Assembly: GCF_040183065.1 (NCBI RefSeq)
Contig: NC_091124.1
Span: 69,635,001 to 69,699,000, forward strand
DNA: 64,000 nt
Direction: 5' to 3'
Source: Periplaneta americana
Taxonomy: Eukaryota; Arthropoda; Insecta; Blattodea; Blattidae
Below are positions 12,029-23,046 of this stretch, piece after piece. The notes beneath the pieces were generated by a model. That model saw only the letters and a list, made by a program, of their open reading frames with translations. It ran no database searches and had not been told where the DNA came from. Position 1 is the first letter of the stretch; every line of letters starts with the position of its first letter. The translations under genes were made by a program, and so were the position numbers.

Positions 12029-12504
12029 TTATAGGACTTTTATTTCTTGTTTTAATGCATACTACCTCCTCTATAAATATTGGAATCTTTCTTCAGAACC
12101 TCCTATATACTGTTCATCAACAATAAGCTAGTCTATGCACGTGTGGTGTGAACAATATTAGTTTATAACAATTGTGTTACAGAGCTAGTGGCTAAAGTCC
12201 ATCATGTAAGCATTTCAACAGTGTGCAAATGTCAAATTTTGTCAAATGTTAAGCAAAACAGTAAGCAACATTCTGAAAATGCTACAACAAATATATGGTT
12301 AAGGAACCGTGGCCCATACTGCAGTGTTTATACATCAGAAATCTTTTGTGCAGATACTCTTCCACACTAAGAGTAATCATAACTGATTCCAGAAAATGTG
12401 TTTCAGGATTGTTTCTAGCGTCTGTACAAAGTGGCATAAGTGCATTTTGGCTGGGAAAGATTATTTTAAATGTACATAAATTATCACAACTAAGTCATCA
12501 AAGT

Positions 12505-12984
12505 TAAAATTTATAAAACAGTTATATTACCGGTTGTTCTGTGTGGTTGTGAAACTTGGACTCTCACTTTGAGAGAAGAACAGAGATTAAGGGTGTTTGA
12601 GAATAAGGTTCTTAGGAAAATATTTGGTTCTAAGAGGAATGAAGTTACAGGAGAATGGAGAACGTTACACAATGCAGAACCGCACGCACCATATTCTTCA
12701 CCTGACATAATTAGGAACATTAAATCCAGATGTTTGAGATGGGCAGGGCATGTAGCACATATGGGTGAATCTAGAAATGCATATAGTGTTAGTTGGGAGA
12801 CCAGAAGGAAAAAGACCTTTCGGGAGGCCGACGTAGATGAGAGGATAATATTAAAATGGATTTGAGGGAGGTGACATATGATGATAGAGAGTGGATTAAT
12901 CTCGCACAGGACAGGGACCGATGGTGGGCTTATGTGAGCGTGGCAATGAACCTGCAGGTTCCTTAAAAGCCATTTGTAAGTAAG
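12505..12984 (+). mobile_element. 5'-truncated LINE (family A), 3' end
   Basis: The same C-terminal segment as the copy at 2451 (CETWTLTLREEQRLRVFE, KIFGSKRNEVTGEWRTLH, LRWAGHVAHMGESRNAY) with frameshifts, ending in (TAAG)n. Direct repeats TAAGTCATCAAAGT (12491-12504) and TAAGTCATCGAAGT (12985-12998) differ at one base. It inserted about 100 bp downstream of the exon 3 donor site of the host gene. Confidence 0.88.
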
Positions 12985-13081
12985 TAAGTCATCGAAGTAG
13001 CCTATGCAGTATACGCATTCCATGGCATTATTAATTACAGTGTACAATAAAGAAAAACTGTTACAAAACATGACCTCTTAC

Positions 13082-14344
13082 CTCAATTAAACGTGCAGCT
13101 TGTTCATTAACGCATCTTTTGAAATATGCAATGTAAGTGTGAATGTTCATTTTGTAAGGAGGAATATAAAATGGTTGCCTCGAGCATGTTCTCTTCACCT
13201 TGCGAACCTTCAATGTTCGTTCGTAATTACTCCTATCACAGTTGAAGGCATCAATGTTTCTTTCTTTGTCCTCTCCAATCTTTTTTACATCACTATGACT
13301 ATTGTTTACACCAGAAGGAGGAGGAGATTCATTCAAAAGTGAGTCACTTAATGGAGAAGGCACATTATCACTCGCAGGACCAACAGATGCACTTATTTCT
13401 TTATCCATTTTCACAGTCTCTTCTTCATCTAAGGCACTGATATTACTCTGTTCACTGCAGTTTTCATTATCAACTTCACTTTTCATTTCACATGTTTTAC
13501 TACTTATTTCTTTGCTGACATTTTGCTGAAAGTTCAAGGATGTCTTTAAACTCTGACGTATTTTTCTTACAGGGCTTGACTCATGTTCACTGGATGCTCG
13601 TGATTCAGTTTCATCATGATCGAAATTTTTCGATGACTGACCAGGAACTGGTGATGAGGAATCTTGTTCACAATTATCATCAAGAATTGTAACTTTTATA
13701 ATAGTCTCTTTTCTCGTCTTAGACGCATCTGATTTAAATGAAATACTCAGTGCTTCAGAATCTTGTTCTCTTTCCTTAACTGGTTCCTTGGAATCCAGTA
13801 TAATATCATGAATGATCACTTTGGATGACAGGCTGCCAGGACTAGACTCTCTAATTTCTCTCATTGGACTCAATTTAGAAGAACTCATACCAGTCTGTGA
13901 TCTCAATCCCCTTCTTGCTGATGGTGTCATACTAGATCTAAGTAAAGATGGTGAATGTTCACCATCAAAACCATCTTGCTGGCTTGGAGAGAGAACTTTT
14001 TTAGGGGTTACAGAATGTGATGGTGTTGAAATAGGAAGAGAATTCTCGATATTTTGTGGCTTATCACGAACACCAGAACGATGAAGAGGAGGTACAGTGG
14101 CTGTTGTGCGCGGATTAGGTGTTATACCAGCCTGTGGAGTTGAATGCAGCTGTGGGGCTACAGCTGCGACTTTAGGCCTCCTCTCTTCTTCAGCCTCATC
14201 ATCATCATCGTCATCATCATCATCATCATCTTCTTCATCGTCACCCGATTCATTCATCTTTTCAGAGGAAGTATTGACGTCATTTTCAACATCACTTCCA
14301 GAAGTTGGTTTTGATTCCGATAACGTTTCTGTTCTAGATGATAC
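13082..14344 (-). CDS. host gene exon 3 (large acidic, Ser-rich exon)
   Basis: This 1263-nt exon encodes residues about 67-487, exactly 421 codons with phase 0 on both sides. The acceptor is TTACAG before GTATCATCT, and the donor is GTAAGA after ATTGAG. In order it shows a Ser/Glu-rich lead, an Asp/Glu tract of about 20 residues (poly-Asp coded by GAT/GAC repeats at about 14189-14240), a Pro/Ser-rich linker with TPRT- and SP-type sites (SPSQQDGF, SPSLLRSSMTPSARR, KLSPMREIRESSPGS), and a long low-complexity Ser/Glu region. It closes with a more structured basic segment, YERTLKVRKVKRTCSRQPFY, then PPYKMNIHTYIAYFKRCVNE. The composition suggests a disordered phosphoprotein with a folded C-terminal part. 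I do not recognise the family. Confidence 0.82.
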
Positions 14345-14437
14345 CTGTAATCATTAAAGAAATTAATTAAAAACATGATACCAGTAAAAGGAAAATGAAT
14401 AAGTTTATTATTATATTTATTATTATTATTATTACTA

Positions 14438-15192
14438 TTATTATTTGAACAGGTTAAATCAGCTTCTTGTCTATGTGGATGACGTGAATATGTTTGGAGA
14501 AAACCCACAAACAATTACAGAAAACACGGAAAGTGACCAGAATATTGTACGAAATGGAACTATAAAAATAATTGGAGCTGTGTCCTTTGGAGAGGTGGAA
14601 AAATTCAAATATCTTGGAGCAACAGTAACAAATATAAATGATACTCGGGAGGAAATTAAACACAGAATAAGTATGGGAAATGCCTGTTATTATTTGGTTG
14701 AGAAGCTTTTGTCATCTAGTCTGCTATCAAAAAATCTGAAAGTTAGAATTTATAAAACAGTTATATTACCGGTTGTTCTTATAGTTGTGAAACTTGGACT
14801 CTCACTTTGAGAGAGGAACAGAGATTAAGGGTGTCTGAGAATACGGTTCTTAGGAAAATATTTGGGAGTAAGAGGGATGAAGTTACAGGATAATGGAGAA
14901 AGTTACACAATGCAGAACTGCACGTATTGTAGGAACATGGAATCCAGACGTTTGAGATGGGCAGGGCATGGGCATGGGCGAGTCCAGAAATGCATATAGA
15001 GTGTTAGTTGGGAGGCAGAGGGAATAAGACCTTTGGGGAAGCCAAGACGTAAATGGATGGATAATATTAAAATGAATTTGAGGGAGGTGGGATATGATGG
15101 TAGGGACTGGATTAATCTTGCTCAGGATAGGAACCGATGGCGGGCTTATGTGAGGGCGGCAATGAATCTCTGGGTTCCTTAAAAGCCATAAG
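14438..15192 (+). mobile_element. LINE (family A) copy, longer but internally broken
   Basis: Starts within the reverse transcriptase catalytic region (LLVYVDDVNMFGENPQTI, where YVDD is motif C) and reads through FKYLGATVTNINDTREEIKH and the C-terminal tail. It has an internal deletion after the NPQTI region, and further deletions and stops near 14890-15010. The possible target repeat TATTATTACTA at 14427-14437 and 15200-15210 is low complexity, so boundaries are approximate. It lies in intron 2 of the host gene. Confidence 0.8.
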
Positions 15193-15210
15193 TAAGTCAG
15201 TATTATTACT

Positions 15211-17307
15211 ACTCAATGGCGACCCGCCCATAAGGGCAGCTGCCCTCCCTGAAGTTTTAAAGGAAATCTAAGTACTCTACTTGAATAACTTTTAGGAAAT
15301 TATTTACATTCTTTAAAGACAGGCTTATATAAATAAATTATTATATTTGTGTTCAGCTGTAACTCATGTAGATAGTTGTGTCGAGTATTAACTATTAAGC
15401 TACATAGTTCGGGCTGTGCCTTTCCTAGATAAAATTGCGCATAGCATCTAGGCAGCAAACTGACAGGAAAGAGTGGGAGAGAACACTTGTGAAAAGGCAA
15501 GCGAGGATCTGCATTCAGTGCAGCCCATATAATTGGCTAGTATGGAGTGGATCTGTTGCTAGTTTGCACTATGCCAGATCTGGATGGAGAGTTCGTAGTT
15601 TTCGTGGTGTTTTCTATTGTGCTAAACCCAGGGATAGATAGAACTTCACACTCTTCAGATGCTAGCCCTTTTTTTCAGGAGCCACCACATTTTACACACA
15701 CTTGCAATGATAATATCATTAGAGCTGAGATAAGCATACATTTACTAAAATATATCAGACAGTATTATAACTTGGGGGCGGATGTTGATGAAAAGTCAAG
15801 TAATGGATCCTTCCATTTCCTAGACTAGATTGTTCCACTATTACTTCTTTTGTCAAGTGGGGCTGGGTTTATGTTGCTGAATGCTCGACCCTATTTTTTC
15901 TATTAGGTAGACCTTTAAAGTGGGTTTGCATTGCCTGGAATTCACAGAATTGGAATCACACGAGGGTAGAAATGAGCATTGTGTGAGTGGTGTTAGCTGT
16001 TATATAGTATGTGAGTACATTATTTGCAGGGATAGACTTATTGAGATTTCACACTTCATTTAGATTCATATTTAAGATATTACAGCCCCTGACAACAGTA
16101 ATAACAACAATAATAGTAATAATAATAATCATCATCATCATCATTAGCACTACAGCCTGATACAAGCCTTGACTTCTCTCGAATTCTCATCCATGACTGT
16201 CTAGTGTCTATTGTTTAAATCTTCCTCCACACCACCCGTCCAATGAAGTTTGAGCTACCCACTTTTCCTTTTTCCTTCTGGCTTTTGATTCTTTTGGATA
16301 TTTTTTTAAAATTTTTTTTTAATCCAATGCCACCAGGTTGTCTTTTCGACATCCAACTTTTGTTCAAGCTTTATCACCTCTAGTTAATAAGCATGGAAAG
16401 CCAAATACCGCATTTTTTCATGACAACCACACAACTGTTTATGCTTAGATTAAAAATAGAAGGATTAAATTTACTAGAATAATTCTGATCTCTGCTTTTG
16501 ATGATGTTTGAACAAATAACTAAATCAGCAGACTCACGGCCTAAATTCCTAATTTCACTCTTCTGTGCAAACGTTAATGGTGAAAAATTTATGTTTTTTA
16601 AATATTTAACACTATTATTTTTTATATTCGTCTTAGAACTGAAACAATTGAAATTAGGACAGTTATAAGATCATGTTGATATAAAATACCGGATTCTTAA
16701 CAGCACATGGGTAAAAAAATATTTGGTCAGTGGTATATAAATCCCAGGTACCAGGTCACCTAAACATGTTTATGTGGCATCTGAGTTCTTTTGTTGAGTT
16801 TAGAATTTTTTAAAACTTAAGATTTCTTTTATGTCACTACTACGTCTAATACATAATGTTAACAGAAGCAGTCATAGGCAGACATTCGAGTGTGCAATGT
16901 GTTTTATTAATTAATAATTATAATTAGGGAGCGGATGTTGATGACCTAAAAATCTACTTAAAATGATTAGAATGCCCTTAAACTAATGAAAAAATTACAT
17001 AAAATTAAAAGAAAATGAAATTTAAATATTATGTACTCGCAATACAACTTCTTAAAAATTAGTCACCTTGTTTCAATGACTGCCCAGCAAATCTCGAAGA
17101 GAGAAGGTAACTTCCTGGAATTCGGCTAAGATAAAGGAAAAGGGCATGCAAAAAATGAAGGTTTTAAGGGAAAACTATAGATTTTAATGAGGGTTTACAA
17201 TGTGTTTCAATTGGTGGTGATCCATGTCAGTGCCTTCATTCTCCATCTCCTCCTCCTTCCGTTCTTCACTTTTGTTAGCAGATCTTCCAGATGGGGGAAT
17301 GTGAATG
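15211..17307. other. intron 2 sequence, mostly unassigned
   Basis: AT-rich intron with short non-significant frames. GGCGACCCGCCCATAAGGGC at 15220 resembles GGGGCGGCTCGTCCATAAGA at 53686 and may be the end of a decayed transposon. A short imperfect AAT/ATC run lies at 16105-16145. No gene is supported. Confidence 0.4.
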
Positions 17308-17321
17308 ACAAAACATATTGT

Positions 17322-18555
17322 TGTTTTCTAATGCCAGGCATTTGACAATAAAGTCATTGGACCTCTTGCACTCCAATATTTTTCAAAGATATTATCATGA
17401 CTAGCTACTGAAGCACAGATTTTGAGGTGTTCCGAATCCATTTCTTGATTTGAATTGCACACTGGACAGTTAGGAGACTGATATATTTCAATTCTATGCA
17501 GATGCTTGGCCAAAAAGTCATGGCCTGTTGCCAATCTAAATGCAGCTACAGACGATTTGCGTGGTAAATAGGGAATCAACTGTGGATTATGATGCAGAGA
17601 GTTCCATTTTTTCCATTGAGATTGTGTTATCAAATTTTGTTTGCTGAAGTCTAAGTATGTAGATTTAATAAATCTTTTCACAGAGAAATATGTAGATTTA
17701 GTAACAGGTCTGTAAGTAGCAGTGCTGCCCTTCTTTGCTAAAGCATCCACATTCTCGTTTCCCAGGATTCCACAATGGGATGGTATCCATTGGAAAACAA
17801 TTCTTTTATCGAGTGTTATTAGTTGAGAGAGCATTTTATTTATTTCTGCTATTTGAGATGAAGGTGTGTGGCTATAGACTATTGACAGAATAGCTGCTTT
17901 GGAGTCTGACAATATAACTGCATTTTAAAATTTATTGATGTGGCAGAGAAGATTCCTGTGACTTTCACTTATTGCAGTGATTTCTCCATCAAAACTTGTT
18001 GTTCCATATCCAAGAGATCTATAAAGTAAGAAGAGACAGCACGTAACACCTGCACCTTGTTCCCTGGAGATCAAGGATCCATCGGTGTATAAATGAAGCC
18101 AGTTTTGTGGAGGGTACCTAATATTAATTGTCTCTAAAGATAATTTTTTCATTATTTCAGTGTTCACTTCTGATTTCAGTATTTCTTGTGTTAAATTTAG
18201 ATTATACTCTATATTTAATAGTGTTAAAGGGTTCGGTTTAATTTGTAAGTTTCTTTTAAATTTGGGACGTTGATTTTCTGTTTTAATTCTTGAACCATGG
18301 ATATGAAACTTTTTTTAGTTTTTAATCTACGGAGAGGACTGTATGAATGCCAATTGTTTCCTGGTAATCTGATAAGTTTTTCATATTGAATCAGTGTTTT
18401 CTTCTATTATCATTTCGATGCTGTTAATATTAGTGAGGAATCTCATAGAATCTATTGGAGTTGTTTTGATTCCACCAGTAATGAGCCTGAGAGCTTGGTT
18501 TTGAACATGTTCTATTTCGTTTATGAAAGGTGAAGTAATTAAACTTTCTCAAAAA
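17322..18555 (-). mobile_element. 5'-truncated non-LTR retrotransposon with RNase H domain
   Basis: Minus-strand frames give the end of the reverse transcriptase region (HVQNQALRLITGGIKTTPID near 18500), then an RNase H domain: LYTDGSLISREQGAGV carries the first catalytic Asp, and a downstream SDSKAAILSI and WIPSHCGILGNENVDALAKK carry the later Asp, the SHCGI motif and the final Asp. A Cys-rich CPVCNSNQEMDSEHLKIC end follows. The copy is split into two frames with a stop near 17915-17925. A perfect 14-bp duplication, ACAAAACATATTGT, lies at 17308-17321 and 18556-18569, fixing a 1234-bp insertion. Presence of RNase H places it among jockey/I-like superclades; the clade is not settled. Confidence 0.9.
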
Positions 18556-19002
18556 ACAAAACATATTGTGGGTGCAGCTTGCATTTTTGCAATCTTTGTG
18601 TTAAAAATACTGTCCTTCCCTGTGGGGACACAATATCCTGTCCAGAATACGGTGAAAGTTTCTCCCCTTCCAAACATAAATTCTAAAGACACCCTCGTAT
18701 GGACAAAAGAACAGTAGTGGTCAAAGCCCTCACTTAAACTAAGCTGTTGTCAAGCATTTTATATTACTTCCGTTGTGTGATGAGTGGAATGAGGGATGGT
18801 CTTTACAGTTTTTTTTTTGAAATCATAAAACTCAAACTTCGCTGTTATTCACTTATTCAGTAGGTAATTACTACTGACCTATTTGCTTAGAACAGACCTA
18901 TCAGTAAAGAAGAAAGTAAAATGCATTCCAAATGTTCTAAAAGTTCTACAAGACCCCACATTGCTACTAGTGTGCAGATTAAAATTAAGTTGTTGAATTC
19001 AC

Positions 19003-19142
19003 CTCATCAAATTGAAGGTTTCGTCGTGCTCTCTTCTGGCGATCTTGTTCCTCTGCATGGGCTGTATCTTTGGAAATTTTAATAACAGCCCACAAGTTCC
19101 GTTTGTCCTCTGGTGTCATTCCTTCCTCTAGTAATCCCAGAT
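19003..19142 (-). CDS. host gene exon 2
   Basis: This 140-nt exon encodes residues 20-66 (LGLLEEGMTPEDKRNLWAVI, then a Lys/Arg/Glu-rich helix ending in RRNLQFDE). The acceptor is TGCTTTCAG before ATCTGGG, and the donor is GTGAAT after GATGAG. It takes one base from exon 1 to complete an Asp codon and ends at phase 0, matching exon 3. The peptide is predicted to be helical and highly charged. A SINE lies only about 50 bp upstream of its acceptor. Confidence 0.78.
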
Positions 19143-19192
19143 CTGAAAGCAATATGAATACATTCAAATTAGCCTATGCTATTTTGTTATGT

Positions 19193-19537
19193 GTCCTGCG
19201 ACGTGGCATCATGGTCATGGCATACTGCCTTGGACTCGCGTTATGGAATGCATGCTGGTTTGAGTCCTCACAGGGGAAGAAATTTTCTCGTGAAATTTCG
19301 ACCAGTGTATGGGACCAGTATCCACACAGAATCGTGATGCATTTGGAGAGCTACGATAGGTAGTAAAATCCGGTTGTGAATGCCAGCTATAACAGCTGGG
19401 GGGATCATCATGCTAACCACACGATACCTCCATTCTGGTTGGATGATCGTCCACCTCTGCTTCGGCATGTGGGCGTGAGGCCAGCAGCCAGTTGGTCGGT
19501 CTAGGCCCTTCATGGGCTGTAGCGCCACGGATTATTA
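19193..19537 (+). mobile_element. tRNA-derived SINE (family 2), full length
   Basis: A 345-bp repeat with a tRNA-like head (B box GGTTTGAGTCC at about 19258) and a body with GGGACCAGTATCCACACAGA, GGAGAGCTACGATAGGTAG, AACAGCTGGGG, GGTTGGATGATCGTCCACCT and a GGGCTGTAGCGCCACGGATT 3' end with ATT repeats. Direct repeats TTTTGTTATGT (19182-19192) and TTTCGTTATGT (19538-19548) mark the target. A second copy, lacking the tRNA head, lies at 36722-37168. Confidence 0.85.
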
Positions 19538-19548
19538 TTTCGTTATGT

Positions 19549-20229
19549 ACTGACTACTTAAAATTAAAGACGTAACTCAAAATGAACGAAACGATTCATT
19601 AGATGAACAGCTACTTCATCAGATTTACACTTCCGATATCTAGGTTTAAACCCTGGTAAACCAAATGGATAGATGGATGTTAAGGCAAGTTTTTAATAGA
19701 ATACTCCCATCTCTCTTCCAACAATCACTACATCATATCTCACAATTCACACTTACATACATTATCAGTGTTGAAAACAAGAATAAACCATTCCACTGAA
19801 TCATTTCCACAGGAAATCAACTCCATGGGATCCTATGATGAACGCTTCTCTGATCAGATCACTTTTGAAATGAGGAATAAGCTTCTATGAATGTTACCTG
19901 TCGACGTTTTGTATGCTAAGTTCTGAATTACAGTACCATGGCAACCATTCAAATCAACCAATCACGAGAGATGCATAACCATGGGAAAAGGACAATGTTG
20001 CCATGTCTATGTTTACAAGTTGCACGTGTATATGATGCCTGGAATGACATTGAGTTGGCTGGTTAGCATATGTGTTGTGTGAATTAAAAATATTGTTTAG
20101 TTTTAGTATTGTTTTAGTGTATAGATAATTATTGTGTTTAAATTATATTACACGTATTATCTTCGTTGTCATTGGTAGAGTGTGTGTTTTCTAGTTTCTG
20201 CAAGAGTTTCTAAACAGGTGACTTGTGCA
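19549..20229. other. intron 1 sequence of the host gene
   Basis: No exon found. The part from about 19850 to 20229 contains CCATGGCAACCATTCAAATC and a later GTTGCCATGTCTATG, and leads into a plus-strand transposase-like frame, so it may be the 5' region of that element. Confidence 0.4.
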
Positions 20230-20640
20230 ATGTTGGAAGAAAGGAAAGGCAGGCGGAGAACAAAGAATATTGTACAAGGAGTCCCGTTAAAGAGTCAAGC
20301 GCGAGAGATGGTGTGTAACGTAAGAGAGTATTTTGAGAGAGAAAAAGATAATGGCGGGCCTCTTTTACCTTTGGCGCAAGTCATAATGAGAAGTGCTGCT
20401 TGTGTTAAAATTAATAAGAGCACTGTTATCGATAAAGGAGAAGAAAAAGGCCGTGTAAATGAAGATGACGCAGGGTTCTCAAGATTTGTAACTCTGGGAA
20501 AAGGGAAAAGTGGAGAAAAGTATAATAAATATAAATACTTTCCTGCAAGATGTTTTTCTAACAATATTATATGGACGAATACTGGCACACATAAAAGTAA
20601 AGGTATAGACATTGTATTAAATTTAAACTTGTTTTTATAG
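20230..20640 (+). pseudogene. transposase N-terminal fragment, Tc1-like family (tentative)
   Basis: An open frame of about 136 codons starts at ATG 20230. It has an Arg/Lys-rich lead (EERKGRRRTKN), then a helix-turn-helix-like stretch (QAREMVCNVREYFEREKDNG, LLPLAQVIMRSAACVKINKS) and GKGKSGEKYNKYKYF. This resembles the N-terminal DNA-binding part of the insect Tc1-like transposases whose later part is seen on the minus strand at 21640-22700. The catalytic domain is absent. It sits antisense in intron 1 of the host gene. A 15-bp direct repeat, TTTCTAACAATATTA, occurs at 20554 and 20661 across its end. A domesticated exon cannot be excluded. Confidence 0.45.
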
Positions 20641-20732
20641 TTAACAGTTGTTTCAATGCTTTTCTAACAATATTAAATTACATTGAAGATGACTACCACC
20701 ACCTTTGATATAATAATGAAAATGTTACAAAC

Positions 20733-20813
20733 CTTCAAGATGCTGGTTAATGGCCTCATCTGATTCCTCTGTATTGTTGTTCCCACTCATTTTGTTTCAA
20801 TATCTGTTTACGC
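20733..20813 (-). CDS. host gene first coding exon (start codon at 20790)
   Basis: The coding part 20733-20790 encodes MSGNNNTEESDEAINQHLE plus one base. The donor is GTTTGT after CTTGAAG. Upstream of the ATG, a polypyrimidine tract and CTTATAG precede GCGTAAACAG, so this exon has an acceptor at 20813 and 23 nt of 5' UTR; at least one non-coding exon must lie further right. The start is chosen because it is the first ATG in the exon and gives phase agreement with exon 2. The promoter was not identified. Confidence 0.72.
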
Positions 20814-20879
20814 CTATAAGAAAAAAATAATGTTATCAAAATGATCAAAATAAACACTGATTTATTCAACAGGCCATTG

Positions 20880-21130
20880 GAAGTACAAAAGTAATCTAAG
20901 TTACGTCTTAACCTAATGTTAAGTAAGCATATTCGTACAGTTCAGCTATACTTCTACCATTTTTCAAGGTCGAAAAGGGACCAGTACCAGGGTCAATTTC
21001 ATTTAAGTGTATAATTTAAGTGGCAGTTAATGAATGTTATGTGCTATAATTAAAATTACACTTCATACAACATTTGTACATGGTGCTGTCAATCCTTATG
21101 TACACAATACAAATACGGACAACATTCTTA
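20880..21130. repeat. diverged direct repeat, copy 1
   Basis: The order CTTAACCTAA, CATATTCGTACAG, AGCTATACTTCTACC, TTTTCAAGGTCGAAAAGGG, TAAGTGGCAGTTAA, GTTATGTGCTATAATTA, CTTCATACAA and CCTTATGTACACAA is repeated in the same orientation at 28450-28680. It lies just upstream of the host gene's first coding exon. Its nature is unknown. Confidence 0.7.
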
Positions 21131-21189
21131 CCAACTATTCAAACAAGGCATTCTTCCTTGGACACTTTCTATTTTGTACATTTTTTTAG

Positions 21190-21428
21190 TGGGTTATATT
21201 ACGACCCTGTATCAACGTCTCAGGTTAGTTAGCATCGGAATGGAATAGTGACAATGCTGGTGAAATGAGTCTGGGATCCAGCACCGATAGTTATCCAGCA
21301 TTTGCTCATATTGGGTTGAGAGAAAAACCCCAGAAAAAACATCAACCAGATAACTTGCACCAACTGGGATTAGAACCAAGGCCACCTGGTTTCGCGATCA
21401 GATGAGCTAACTGTTACTCCACCAGAGA
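21190..21428 (-). mobile_element. tRNA-derived SINE (family 1), diverged
   Basis: Minus-strand copy of the family-1 body: GGTGAAATGAGTCTGGGATC, ATATTGGGTTGAGAGAAAAA and a degenerate tRNA head with ACCTGGTTTCGCGATCAGA. A TTTTTTTAGTGGGTTATATT end lies on the left. Confidence 0.8.
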
Positions 21429-21518
21429 TTTAAAGAAATTGGTCGGGTAGAATGGGAGAATGTGTCCTTATTCAAAGTAAAGGCACTGAAAGCAGTGATA
21501 GCAGCAATGACCCACTAA

Positions 21519-21606
21519 AAAAAAAAAAAATAAAATAAAAAAAAAATAAATAAATAAAAATAAAAATAAAATAAAAAAAAAATAAAATAAATAAATAAAT
21601 AAAAAT
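21519..21606. repeat. A-rich low-complexity tract (AAAT-type)
   Basis: Run of poly-A and AAAT/AAATA units on the plus strand between the SINE and the Tc1-like remnant. Confidence 0.9.
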
Positions 21607-21639
21607 TAAATCTCTGGCAACATAGTAGTTGTACATCTT

Positions 21640-22700
21640 TCAATTTGAATGTTGTGCTTCTGTTTCCGACCCACTGTTTGACATCCCTCTATCCCACAGA
21701 AATTCGATTGGATTGAGGTCGGGATGGTAAGGTGGAAGTCTGAGAATTGTAAGACTATATTTGGATAATAGTTTGTCAATTAGAATTTTTGTACAGGCTT
21801 GTTTGCTTTGATTAAATCATATGGGTCTTTTTTTTTTTCCTAGAAAGGGGATTTTTTTTTCACTAATCTGGTTATCATATTGGATTTTAAGGAATTGGAG
21901 GTTAGTGGTTTATCTATTTCAGTGTTATGACAGTAAGCATTGTCAATTACAAGGACAGAATTAGGAGGTAAATTAGAAATTAGCATTGTTCTGAGACATT
22001 TCATGAAATTTTCGGCTCCATTTTTTTATAGAAATCTCCAGTTTTCGAGACTCTCTCCTCTTGCTCCAGGTACTACCAAACCGGTGTTGCTATCATCAAT
22101 TTAACTTTCTGGAGTGGTATGGTTACTGTGTATGTATGTCTCATCTGCAAATATATTCAATCTTTTATCTTCTCTGTGACTTTGAAAGCATGTCAGGTTT
22201 TGCATTGAGAAAGTATACCATATTGCTCTACTTGATCTTGGTTTTTCCCCGTCTAAAACTGAAACTTTTTATTAATCATCTGAGGCTTCTATAACTTCTT
22301 GAAAGTTAATATCTTCCTTTAACTTCGACAATAATTTCTTTATCTTTGGTATAGAATCCTCTTGAACACAGAAATTTTGAATTGTTGGCCAAATAACAGT
22401 TTTATCGAAATCATCAATTTCAGTAATTTTCTTAGGGACATTAGGCTTATGTTTCTTCCTATATGTGTCAAACAAAGTCCCTGCTTTCTCATGTTTCTTT
22501 CGATCCCTTATGATTCTGGAAACAGAAATCACTGGCACCCTGGTTGCTTTGCTGACCTTTTCTTGCACTCTCTAAACACCTTCGAAAATCCTGGTATAAT
22601 TCTTTGCTTCTTCTTTCACAAAATCATAAACATTTTCAACAATTTCCTTGCTTTTACTATGTAATGAATCACCTTCCAATTTTGATGCAACAGGAGGCAT
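21640..22700 (-). pseudogene. Tc1-like (DDE_3) transposase pseudogene
   Basis: Minus-strand frames run from a start region at about 22699 (MPPVASKLEGDSLHSKSKEI) through TRVPVISVSRIIRDRKKHEK and KKITEIDDFDKTVIWPTIQN, to three catalytic blocks: DETYIHS near 22145, SVLVIDNAYCHN near 21955, and LPPYHPDLNPIEF near 21730. These are the D, D and E motifs of a Tc1/mariner-type DDE nuclease. At least four stops or frameshifts break it. Terminal inverted repeats were not found. The longest intact frame is only 22272-22568, so it is inactive. Confidence 0.82.
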
Positions 22701-23046
22701 AATAATTGTAGAAATCAATTAAATATTAACACATCAGTTTCACAATGGATTAGCTCGTATAGAATATATATGTCTCACTCTGATTTCAACACAAATACTT
22801 GTAGCACAATAGTCTCACCTCAGTTTCAACAAACTGTACAACATTCAGGGAATAAGGAAGTTTACAGACAGGTATGTGTTTTGGTTCCTTGTGTCAAAAC
22901 AGGTAAACAATGTGGGTGCGCAATGATGACAGCCATAATATTTCCTCACAGACTGGACTAAATTTGACTGAATGCTTAAGGGTAAACATTAAAATCAATG
23001 CTTCAAAATATACTCAGATGATATTTTCCCTCCAGAGTGATTCTAA

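Noticed and set aside
13100-14357. Plus-strand open frames opposite exon 3
   Set aside because: They are shadows of the minus-strand exon; poly-Ser comes from the poly-Asp codons on the other strand.
20182-20229. Upstream extension of the transposase-like frame
   Set aside because: The first ATG is at 20230; the upstream part has no family resemblance.
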